This document shows positions 57,801-64,000 of a DNA stretch of 64,000 bases, piece after piece. The notes beneath the pieces are model-generated. The model was not told the origin of the DNA. It was given only the letters and a program-made list of their open reading frames with translations, and made no database searches. Source of the stretch: Athripsodes cinereus. Taxonomy: Eukaryota > Arthropoda > Insecta > Trichoptera > Leptoceridae. The stretch covers positions 1,265,153-1,329,152 of the forward strand of contig OX388329.1 in NCBI GenBank assembly GCA_947579605.1, written 5' to 3'. Within the stretch, counting starts at the first letter, position 1; every line of letters begins with the position of its first letter. Position numbers and translations under genes: made by a program.

Positions 57801-60800
57801 TGGATTCTAACGTAAATTTTATATTGGGATGTAGATTGTTGATGTACGAAAGCAGAGAGTCAAGAAGCCGGTCAGTGCCCTTAAATATACACAGAACATC
57901 GTCTACATATCTAACCCACTTTACAATGTTATTCTTAAGAGAAAAATGATCAGAATTAAACAAATTGTTTTCAAGGTTATTTAAAAATATTTCTGAAATA
58001 ATCGGACTCACCGGTGACCCCATTGCTAATCCAGAAGGCTGAGAATAATAATTATTATCGAATTCAAAATAGTTTTGATCGACACAAGTGTTAAACATTC
58101 TAATCATTTCTTCTTTTACACTATCGTCTAGCGGTGATTTGTTCAATAAATCTCCAAACACAACTCTGCTATCATCAATGGGTATATTAGTGAAGAGATT
58201 TATGATATCGAACGAAACAAGTTTACAATTATGTGGGACTTCAAAGTTATCTAATAGGTCAATAAGTTCTTTACTATTCTTAATACTATAAGTGGGTTGA
58301 AATATATCATATGTTAATATTTTTTGATTTAACAATTTACATAGTTTATAAGAGGGGGCAGAATAATACGAGACAACAGGTCTGATAGGTTTGTTTACTT
58401 TGTGAGTTTTGGGTAAACCGTATAGTTTAGGTGCTTAAGGATTAGATTGGCATAAAAATTTACTAGTACAAATGATAGGACATTTTTTAATTGTATCTTT
58501 AATATTAGCCTGGTATCGAGATGTGGGATCAGATTTCAAAAGGGCAAAATTATTGTCTGTAAGAAATTGGTGCACTTTGTTTTTGTAATCCGCCGTGTCA
58601 AGAATCACTATGCTATGTCCTTTATCCGCTCGCGTGAGTGTCAGTTGGTTATCTTCTAATGATTTCCTGATATTTCTCGCGGTTTTCAGTTCCGGTGTGG
58701 TGGTGCTGGTTTGGTTGAAAGGAGATTTCTTTATGGTGTCCGCACAGTTGTATTTAATTACAGTTGGTAGTTTATAAAGTGCACGACGATGTATTACCAA
58801 CAACAACTTCTCTGAATTTGCAAACCATATAATAGAAACTGACCACTCTTTTAGCAACCATAGTTTAAAATTATTACATACACACACATACCGACCAACT
58901 TTGACAGCACTGGAAGCAATAGAAATTAATAAAAATAATAACTCGACTAAAACAGCTATTAATAATAATAATCTTCCGAATTCATCTCCCTTACTACAAC
59001 TATTCCCCATCTCATATTCCAAGAACTCCACGCCTGAAACCAACACGACCCCGCCTACCCCTACACCCTCACTGTAAACCCTAACGAACTTTTGTATTTG
59101 TTTTGTTTTAATTCAGTATAGATCAGCACCTGATGATACGAACTCGGAGTCCGCGAAACCGGTCGTGCGTTAGTCTTACTCAACAGTAACACGAAACAAA
59201 AATAATAAATATTTATTTTATTTTATTTGATAATTTAAAAAAATTGTAATTTGTTTTTATTTTACAAGCACAAATTTGTTTCATGATTCACTCGATCGCG
59301 GGTGTTTGAACATGACATTGATTAAATTCATATTTGTTTATGGTTTTGGTACAACATAATAGTGCTTAAAAACTTTGACGTATGTCATATCTCAGAATAT
59401 TAGTGTTTTGAGTCGTTAACTGATGGTACTGAGCGATGGATTTGTCAATCTCTGATTTTAGAAGGAAGATTTTAGAAATTGTATTGTCTCATGAATAAGA
59501 ATGTATTAAACCTCTGAAATTTCTTAATTCAAATATATTTCTGTATATATATATATATATTGCAGACATTAATGAAGTGCCCCTGTGTGAAGTGTCTCTA
59601 TCATGTGATAACTTGTTGTGTGACGCGCATGGACATCCACCTTGTCCTCTGCTTGTTGTGCATATTAACACACCAGCGCACTACTGGATCAAATACTTCA
59701 CCACTGAAGTTGTAGAGGTATGAACTTTATATATAAGTATTTTATATTTATCATTATTTAACTAAAGCAATTGAATTAAAATAGATTTAATATATAACAC
59801 TGTATTACTTTTACTATGAATAATATTTGACTCAGAGCCTTTTGGGTAGACACCCATCAGCAGTGGGCTTTTGTTAGAAACTGAGTAAAACTATTCAGAT
59901 AGCTCCTCTACCATCTTACTTGCACTTTTGTTTTTACATTGGTTTTCAGTAATCATAATAATAATATATTTGTTTTTTTTTTTACAATTTACAGAAGAGC
60001 AGCAATCCCACCTTTATGAACAGTGTTAGTTTTCGAGGGAGCGATGGTTTGGATGGCAACACCAAAGTGAGATTCACAGCGTACGACATGCGGGAAAGAG
60101 TATCGCATACAGCTGTACCAATGGGCTCCACAACTGTCTTGTTGACTACCATACGGGTAAATTATAATTTTTTTTATATTTATTTATTCATTCTTTACTG
60201 TACATTGATAAAAAACAATTACATAAAAGGTATACATTCAAATTAAATACAATCAATATACAGAGGGCGAGTTTATCGCAAAGGCGCGATCTCTTCTAAT
60301 ACCCTTATTATATCAAAAACAATGATGATATATGTCAGGGCTGAACGATAACATTTCAAATTCTTATACTATTTAAAAAATTTGGCGACGGGAGAGTATT
60401 AATTTGGAATGCAAGGAAAGTTATATAATTTTGGAATCTGTGAATAAAAAAAAGGTTCTCACTTTCTAAAAATCGGTAAAAAAAAATCTTAAATAAAACC
60501 GATGAAATCATGAAATATTTTTTTTTGAAAATCAGGTGATGGATGTGTAGAATTCTAGAGTGTAAGGAAAATTATAAAACTCTGGGAAAATGAGACCTTT
60601 TTTTTTTTGCTTGTAAGTTGATAATTTTTTCCCTAATTTTATTGTTGTGGATCACCGATTAACTGTATGTTTATTATGTACATGCAGTAGTTGATAGTCC
60701 ACTGGTTGCACCCTCTTGTGGGAGATAGTGGTATGGATTAATGGATGTATGTTATTTATTTTAAAAGAAAATTATGTTAAAAAAAAATTATGTTATTAAT

Positions 60801-61055
60801 TAAAAATTATTAATTACCTTGTTAATTCTGTTATAATGTTATTAATCATATTTACAATTAAGTACTTCTTATCTCATTCCAGGACACCCAAAGACTTAGA
60901 ATACCTCTGACTAATAGAGACGGCAATACAGTTGGTTTTCTCACTCTAAATGGTTGGAGTTTAGAACCGAGTAATGCGGCTAGCAGCCCACATCATACAA
61001 CACACATGGATGCAAATGGGAATAAACAGCCGACGCAAAAAATAACATCACACAG
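45714..61055 (+). CDS. Inositol polyphosphate 4-phosphatase (INPP4-type), N-terminal PH-like and C2 part; gene runs off the right edge
   Basis: Exons: 45714-45831, (48046-48117), 53805-53960, 54620-54741, 55700-55778, 59566-59717, 59995-60156, 60883-61055. All junctions are in phase, giving about 345 codons. The order is: a conserved start (MRFNKQELITLASQPSHKFD); a PH-like domain, about residues 35-150 (RWCRLRGNLLFYLR ... WLQAIQLATYE); a linker (DPDIDINMWRLQKG); and a C2 domain, about 183-320 (EVSLSCDNLLCDAHG ... KSSNPTFMNSVSF ... VRFTAYDMRERVS). INPP4 enzymes remove the 4-phosphate of PI(3,4)P2 on membranes. The CX5R catalytic site lies far downstream in the family and is not in this window. 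Exon 8 ends in phase 2, so coding must continue, either in the short exon at 61889 or past 64000. Confidence 0.88.
46670..47030 (+). mobile_element. LINE 3' end
   Basis: Reads LRYGFLYSASRLYNSLPNHI then KEANSLGLFNKKLRKQLIEE and a stop near 46832. The tail has a cagcaatactattgctg hairpin and ends taataaaattctttaatctt, a typical non-LTR 3' end. Confidence 0.65.
47150..47345 (+). mobile_element. LINE 3' end, family with 'ctctgcctaccccacttggg'
   Basis: Decayed coding tail followed by ctctgcctacccccttgggg and tatggcgtgag. Other copies are at 52740-53065, 61360-61710 and 63600-63790. Confidence 0.5.
47399..47550 (+). mobile_element. tRNA-related SINE, family 2, plus-strand copy
   Basis: The head is truncated to its B-box half (gtggttcgattccaggtgcc). 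The body cctttcacggcacaagcttt and tail ggtgtataaggttgtatttg match the copies at 7378 and 29438. Confidence 0.6.
47597..47635. mobile_element. Terminal scrap of a hAT-like element
   Basis: The sequence gctgaccggtccgcaataaa followed by ctcggggaccactg resembles the right end of hAT elements. The left end was not found nearby. Confidence 0.3.
47870..47995 (-). mobile_element. R1-like retrotransposon 3' UTR copy
   Basis: The reverse complement of the 3' UTR at 2000-2200: ctggatgttttaagagttga, agaatcaacgaaaca and gagggctcagg. It lies just upstream of the candidate INPP4 exon 2. Confidence 0.55.
48046..48117 (+). CDS. Candidate INPP4 exon 2 (72 nt, symmetric phase, possibly optional)
   Basis: Flanked by tatacag and gtatct, it adds exactly 24 lysine-rich residues (SKTEQNKEGKRDKLKNLSCV...) between KTE and the PH-like core. 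It is phase 1 on both sides, so skipping it keeps the frame (KTE-I-NLERWCRLRG). There is no conserved motif, and the acceptor has a weak pyrimidine tract. It could be a cassette exon or not an exon at all. Confidence 0.45.
48345..48560. repeat. Inverted structure carrying hammerhead-ribozyme-like cores
   Basis: The two arms are inverted about 48470. On the minus strand, 48419-48466 has gttgtta, CTGATGA, an attac/gtaat stem, GAAA, aacgtt (self-complementary stem III) and taaca, the full hammerhead order. The plus-strand arm (48477 onward) has CTGATGA and a seven-bp stem, but AAAA in place of GAAA. No reverse transcriptase lies beside it, so it looks like a solo terminal repeat of a Penelope-type element or a small retrozyme-like unit. 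Confidence 0.6.
48561..49632. other. INPP4 intron sequence, AT-rich with a LINE tail
   Basis: A ttatttatttatttattcag run at about 49345 with aacggctttcgccttttaca is the reversed end of a non-LTR element. Nothing else was recognised. Confidence 0.35.
49633..49885. mobile_element. Long-palindrome foldback MITE, family A copy 2
   Basis: A 253-bp inverted repeat with ends gcggcgtacagacagctgga and its complement. Both strands therefore encode the same spurious frame (QLDANVNHQASS). It shares gatgcgaacgtcaat, gaatgccttcgttac and gaatgctccgaat with the copy at 3474-3676. Confidence 0.75.
50340..50730 (-). mobile_element. LINE pieces (3' tail and C-terminal coding)
   Basis: Minus-strand 50729-50535 reads RRRFWRDHVDRMAENTIVHI... 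GRPPKRWKKRRC, the 'W.DHV.RM....A......GRP.KRW' tail of LINE polyproteins. 50340-50450 is a 3' UTR with gtgatttcttccatctaacc, the reverse of the 19850 and 34910 tails. These may be two elements. Confidence 0.55.
51650..52160. repeat. 10820-type repeat split by a ~255-bp insertion
   Basis: The host repeat reads accatcacggcatatcc up to 51678 and resumes atatcccacaagtggggtag at about 51935, compared with an uninterrupted cggcatatcccacaagtggg at 10849. The repeated atatcc is the target duplication. The insert ends aaaataaaatgaaataaaaa, so it is a retroelement tail, plus strand. Confidence 0.65.
52161..52739. other. INPP4 intron sequence, nothing recognised
   Basis: AT-rich, with no repeat termini or exon. 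Confidence 0.3.
52740..53065 (+). mobile_element. LINE 3' end
   Basis: RMRISGRMSGCERSVVDRKH resembles the 'D+VRNEDIRR' tail found better preserved at 61360. It ends ttctctctgcccacctgaca then agcgtgagg. Confidence 0.5.
53066..53804. other. INPP4 intron sequence with a 25-bp direct repeat
   Basis: ggccagaaacttatgacccc occurs twice in tandem, 25 bp apart, near 53112-53155. No exon or element was found in the rest up to the acceptor at 53804. Confidence 0.35.
53805..53960 (+). CDS. INPP4 exon 3 (PH-like domain, first half)
   Basis: Two bases complete a codon, then NLERWCRLRGNLLFYLRAAE, QWAEPLGVIVLEHCSVRITP and EDQSGHWPFLI. This is the beta-strand core of a PH domain. It ends in phase 1 before gtatat. 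Confidence 0.92.
54620..54741 (+). CDS. INPP4 exon 4 (PH-like domain, second half)
   Basis: Encodes VWDGGVCQQMAALTEADRMG and WLQAIQLATYENMRSQLLAL, i.e. the last strands and the C-terminal helix with the conserved PH Trp. Ends CAG, phase 0, followed by gtgagc and a (taa)n run. Confidence 0.92.
54742..54926 (-). mobile_element. LINE 3' tail with (TTA)n
   Basis: ataataataataataaactt at the intron start and gggcgagtttatcgcaggga are shared with 60170-60300 and 10150-10220. On the minus strand this is a 3' UTR with a simple-repeat tail. Confidence 0.45.
54927..55432. mobile_element. TIR MITE, probably PIF/Harbinger type
   Basis: The 44-bp terminal inverted repeats start gagcgcttgtagacgtccgt and differ at one position or so. 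A TAA on each side fits the 3-bp target duplication of PIF/Harbinger. The 506-bp body has no transposase and contains further caccggtccggtg-type palindromes. Confidence 0.7.
55700..55778 (+). CDS. INPP4 exon 5 (linker)
   Basis: Encodes DRLEKKRGTDPDIDINMWRL and QKGITI, 26 codons plus one base. It joins the PH-like domain to the C2 domain; it has a conserved DPDIDIN motif. Confidence 0.9.
55955..56570 (-). mobile_element. LINE reverse-transcriptase C-terminus, best-preserved copy of its family
   Basis: A 203-residue minus-strand frame with LFNACIILILLYGCESWHLT, FENKCLRRILDVKWYEHVTN, RWSWLGHVLRM and GRPFFTIHRSYDDDIRAQGM. The YGCESW motif and H-W-R-GRP order mark the C-terminal part of a non-LTR polyprotein. 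It ends LVSALCSREER. The fragments at 14608-15215 and a scrap at 61095 belong to it. Confidence 0.8.
56829..56871 (-). ncRNA. Hammerhead ribozyme motif, left (3') arm of the Penelope element
   Basis: In order on the minus strand: gcac, CTGATGA, a stem II with arms acgaact and agtccgc (two mismatches), GAAA, ccgg (minimal stem III), tc, gtgc. The gcac/gtgc pairs form stem I. This is the minimal type I layout reported for Penelope elements. Here it is sense to the element, downstream of its stop codon. Confidence 0.7.
59126..59168 (+). ncRNA. Hammerhead ribozyme motif, right arm of the Penelope element
   Basis: The exact mirror of the motif in the left arm: CTGATGA at 59130-59136 and the gcgaaaccggtcgtgc part at 59153-59168. 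On the plus strand it is in the same sense as INPP4, so the INPP4 pre-mRNA would carry this motif in an intron. Confidence 0.7.
59540..59561. repeat. (TA)n tract beside the INPP4 exon 6 acceptor
   Basis: A tatatatatatatatatat run directly precedes tgcag at 59561-59565, replacing the usual pyrimidine tract. Length variation here could affect splicing. Confidence 0.6.
59566..59717 (+). CDS. INPP4 exon 6 (C2 domain start)
   Basis: Encodes INEVPLCEVSLSCDNLLCDA, HGHPPCPLLVVHINTPAHYW and IKYFTTEVVE, the first C2 strands; ends GAG before gtatga, phase 0. Confidence 0.92.
59995..60156 (+). CDS. INPP4 exon 7 (C2 domain middle)
   Basis: Encodes KSSNPTFMNSVSFRGSDGLD, GNTKVRFTAYDMRERVSHTA and VPMGSTTVLLTTIR. 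The NPxF and VRFTAYD motifs are typical of C2 domains. 54 codons, phase 0. Confidence 0.92.
60170..60300 (-). mobile_element. LINE 3' tail
   Basis: gagggcgagtttatcgcaaa and gcgcgatctcttct match the tails at 54840 and 10190. Inserted directly behind the exon 7 donor. Confidence 0.45.
60883..61055 (+). CDS. INPP4 exon 8 (C2 domain end)
   Basis: Encodes DTQRLRIPLTNRDGNTVGFL, TLNGWSLEPSNAASSPHHTT and HMDANGNKQPTQKITSHR; phase 2 donor (gtaaaa). The last part is a polar linker. Confidence 0.9.
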
Positions 61056-61359
61056 GTAAAATAAAACATTGAAAATCTAATAATTATAATACAGAAGAGA
61101 CAATGGTCCTGGCTGCGTATAGTTTAGAGAATGTCCAATCATAGTTAGACAAAACAAGCATTGTTTTTTCCTTCACAAAGTTTCTAATAGCTTAGACTAA
61201 GGGTGTCAAATTCAAAGGCTAACTTGGGCCAAACAAACAAAGTTTGACTTAAGGTGAGCTGCAAAAAATAAATGTTCATAAAAACGTAGATTTATTTTGA
61301 ATAATTCTTATATAAGAGTAATTCATATACATATATGCTGTGGAAATAAGATCACTGAG

Positions 61360-61710
61360 GAGGATGGTTGGTAAAACATTGCGTGATAGAGTGAGGAATG
61401 AGGATATTAGAAGAATGGATGCAAGAGGAGTGTTGTGGATAGAATGTGTAAATAATTGAGATGGTTTGGTCATGTGGAGTGAATGGAAGAGGAAAGAATG
61501 ACAAAGTGGATATACTTGTCCGAAAGGAGGGATGTGAGAAAGCGTGGGTGTCTGAGAACTTCATGGTCAGTAAAATTCTCAAGGATGGCCATGTTTTGGG
61601 TAAGAGTTATTGACGTGAGTACATGAGAAATTTTATGAATGTAGAAGTGAAAGAAGTATATCAAGACTCTCTGCCTACCCCACTTGGGATACGGCGTGAG
61701 GGAATAGAAT
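61360..61710 (+). mobile_element. LINE 3' end, clearest copy of its family
   Basis: Reads LRRMVGKTLRDRVRNEDIRR, MDARGVLWIECVNN and a stop. The tail ends ctctgcctaccccacttggg then tacggcgtgaggg. Related tails stand at 23840, 47150, 52740 and 63600. Confidence 0.6.
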
Positions 61711-61888
61711 AGAAAAATACGGTTTGTTATTTTGTAAAATATGTTATTGTGTGTGGATATATTGGCCGGGCTACAAAAATTATCGTTGCGTAACATTTTA
61801 TTCACACCCCTGGCCTAAACTATTCTCATTCACCATTATAATATGCTGTTGCCATGACAACGACAACTTAATATTTATAATGTCGCAG

Positions 61889-61964
61889 GAAGAAAAACTC
61901 TGAAAGGGAGTGGCTAGTATCTAACCTGTGTTTCCTCGAGGAATATCTAAGGGAGACTGGTTGA
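61889..61964 (+). CDS. Possible alternative last exon of INPP4
   Basis: A gtcgcag acceptor is followed by a base that completes the phase-2 codon of exon 8. Then KKNSEREWLVSNLCFLEEYL, RETG and TGA. A poly(A) signal lies at 62492-62497. Use of this exon would give a protein of about 370 aa with PH-like and C2 domains but no phosphatase. Equally, the frame could be chance: 25 codons without a stop is weak evidence. Confidence 0.35.
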
Positions 61965-62857
61965 CTCAGCCGCATAATTATGGAAAATGTATTTAAATAG
62001 TCTTCAGTATTTAATGAGGGAATGTAACTATTGTTTCCATGTTTTTTTAATGTCAGTTTCCTGTCTGAACCACAACTGTAATGTTATCTGGTTTGTAATA
62101 ATATCATTTGTATTTTTTAAATGGATGATGATTCACAATGACTTAGACTGAACAAACAAAGTGTGCTTTTACATATTTAGTATAAATGATATGGATTCAT
62201 ATTATATCCTAAATATTATATAATATTTATGTAACTTCTGACGTGGATACCTTTATGTATCCAAGATTCTCATTTAATCTATCTATTTGTATTTATATTA
62301 TTATGTGGATGTAATGTCCTAGAATTGATGAATTGTACAGTGTCCTTAAGGTGCTTTGGCACGTAAACGACACTTTAATGTTGTCCAATAATAATAATAA
62401 TAACTAACACTAAACACTGTTAACTTTTCACTATTACATTCGAGTACATTCGTCAAGTTAGCTTGACATTTTCAATAGTCCTACTCGATATAATAAATTG
62501 ACATTTATTTAGGATGGCGCGGGGTTGTCTATGAGGGGCTATCCAGAGATTACAACCCCCACAATTTGGGAAACGACTGAAGAGAGAGAGAGAGAGAGAG
62601 AGAGAAAGAAATTGACATTTAGATTGAATGAATAATTTTAGTCAGGCATAAAGTGAGATCACAGTGAATCATCATCATACTCAAAGTAACTAATGGAATT
62701 TGGACAATTCGGACCTAAAAGAGACTTTATCTTTATAGTACCGGCAGTTATCTTCTGGCTACCGTGCCGAGATGGTCTAGCTGTAGTAGAAGTATAAATT
62801 TGGATCAATTTTAATCTCTGATTGTATGATAGGTGTCGGATCTAACAGTTAGAAAAG
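61965..62857. other. INPP4 intron or 3' flank; Penelope hammerhead scrap and GA repeat
   Basis: 62440-62477 repeats the tcgtcaagttagcttgacat block of the Penelope tail at 31950-31981, with gaat instead of gaaa. A (ga)n tract runs at 62579-62605. No coding exon was recognised. Confidence 0.45.
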
Positions 62858-63123
62858 CAATTCGTCGCTCGGCGTTCAATACCGCGAATGTAACAATTAC
62901 AAAATTTTACAGGAGGCCTAATAAACTGAATAAAAGTTACGTTAGCGCCAAGTCCATATTCACGATTTTGTTCCATACGGCATTCTAGCAGTTTGGACAA
63001 TATTTGGGGAATTTTTTGTATGCACAATTGCGTATTTTAACATTCTGTACTAATATCTTAAAAACAAAAACTATTTCACCTAAATTGTCGAATTTGCGGT
63101 ATTGAACGCCGAGCGACGAATTG
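62858..63123. mobile_element. MITE with perfect 28-bp terminal inverted repeats
   Basis: The 28-bp ends start caattcgtcgctcggcgttc and are exact complements; total 266 bp. The interior is non-coding and the flanks show no clear target duplication. Confidence 0.7.
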
Positions 63124-63599
63124 TTCCTAGTTTCTTAACACAGCTCTTAGTGACAAAACTCATCTTGAATGTCAACTCTTCAATGAATCATATATAAAAA
63201 AGAAAAACATGCAATGTTGTCTTTAGTACTCATATAACTATGCGCTGTGACTTGAGTTTTATTGTTAATTAGTTCATCGTTAATTTTCTATTGTTTCTTC
63301 ATTTGAGAGATAAAATTGTGTGACATACATTTGTAAAATATTATTGTTATCTTTGTAGTTGAAATTATGTATATAAATATATTTATAGTTTTGTCTTGAA
63401 AACATCAACAGTAGAAATATTGTTTGTTCTAATTAGATAATTTATATATTTAGATTATTTTGCGTTAAAGGCGTTTATTTGTTAAGAAAATTGAGCGTAT
63501 TTGGTCACTTTTATAAAAAAAAATATTGTAAGTATTCTTGTGCGTGAATTATTATTTTTAGTTTCTTGAAATAATTAATAAATAATTTTTTGAAGTGTG

Positions 63600-63790
63600 T
63601 AAAGATAGATCTGTTTGGCGTTCCGTTCTCTCTGCCTACCCCACTTGGGACACGGCGTGAGGGTTTAGTATAGTATAGTATAGAAATTAATTAATAAAAC
63701 AAGTGTAGTGTCTGCGAAAATGTGAAATGAAAAGTGGTGTGATAAACTGCGTTGGTTTGGGCATGTAGGATGAGTGAATAGACAGAATTA
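63600..63790 (+). mobile_element. LINE 3' tail followed by a second fragment
   Basis: gttctctctgcctaccccac then gggacacggcgtgagggttt and a (tagta)n run. 63720-63790 (NCVGLGM-like frame) is the coding tail of another decayed copy. Confidence 0.5.
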
Positions 63791-63879
63791 TGAAGAAATT
63801 ATAATATAATTATAGAATATTTATTCTTCCAGTGTGCACTTAATCAGTTTTACTCTACCTCTCTATCTTTACCATCACT

Positions 63880-64000
63880 GTTTATCCCACAAGTGAAGTA
63901 AGCTAACTGTATGTAGTAAACATGCAGGTTGTTCTTTCTGTGCCAATGAATATCAGAACATTTAGTTTTACACATTATGACATATTCACTATCATAAAGC
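63880..64000. repeat. Diverged copy of the 10820-type repeat at the window edge
   Basis: Contains ttatcccacaagtgaagtaa, gtaaacatgcaggttgttct and gtgccaatgaatatcagaac, matching the family at 10850-10945. It runs towards the right edge. Confidence 0.5.

Larger units (their letters stand above)
56757..59240 (-). mobile_element. Penelope-like element with 457-bp inverted terminal arms
   Basis: The arms 56757-57213 and 58784-59240 are reverse complements of equal length, with one mismatch noticed. Reading on the minus strand: right arm, coding region from about 58783, a TAA at 58437-58435 splitting the frame, then a 471-residue frame (58335-56920) running into the left arm. It contains reverse-transcriptase motifs GLAMGSPVSPIISEIF and RYVDDVLCIF, then KPTHTDSIIHSTSNHP, and a GIY-YIG endonuclease (GVYEIKCGDCNKVYIGQT). 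ADKGHSIVILDTADYKNKVH lies before the TAA. Inverted pseudo-LTRs are a known Penelope arrangement. It lies antisense in INPP4 intron 5. Confidence 0.92.

Overview
The window looks like a piece of insect nuclear genome, most likely from a moth or butterfly. This is inferred from very AT-rich DNA, frequent short taggtacctac-type runs, GT-AG introns, dense LINE, SINE, MITE and Penelope debris, and gene families of insect type. There are no operons. All host genes lie on the + strand. Exons were placed by hand from protein similarity, splice consensus and reading phase.

Layout. (1) 1-5198: repeats only: LINE fragments, an R1-like retrotransposon 3' end, two foldback elements and a hAT-type MITE with its 8-bp target duplication. 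(2) 5199-32682: CD36-family gene 1, nine coding exons, 505 aa. Its introns hold LINE ends, a hAT MITE, a U1 snRNA pseudogene, SINEs and a Penelope remnant. Intron 6 also holds a complete intronless same-strand gene (11994-13277) for a c-type lysozyme with a long Ser/Thr-rich tail. (3) 32683-36542: repeat-filled intergenic DNA. (4) 36543-43576: CD36-family gene 2, 501 aa, with the same nine exons and the same phases, so a tandem duplicate of gene 1. (5) 45714 to beyond the right edge: the 5' part of an inositol polyphosphate 4-phosphatase (INPP4-type) gene encoding the PH-like and C2 domains. The catalytic domain is not in the window. One intron of this gene holds a Penelope-like retroelement with 457-bp inverted terminal arms, each carrying a hammerhead ribozyme motif.

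The genes are not an obvious pathway. The CD36 proteins should be two-pass membrane receptors for lipids, lipoproteins or microbial ligands. The lysozyme should be a secreted wall-degrading enzyme with a mucin-like tail. INPP4 acts on 3-phosphoinositides inside the cell.

The most interesting points are: a near-identical exon 2 shared by otherwise diverged CD36 paralogues (a likely gene-conversion tract); the nested intronless lysozyme; hammerhead motifs in a Penelope element and in a second inverted structure; a duplicated in-frame 5' splice site at CD36-1 exon 1; an optional 72-nt exon and a possible short C2-ending isoform in INPP4; and several large foldback elements.
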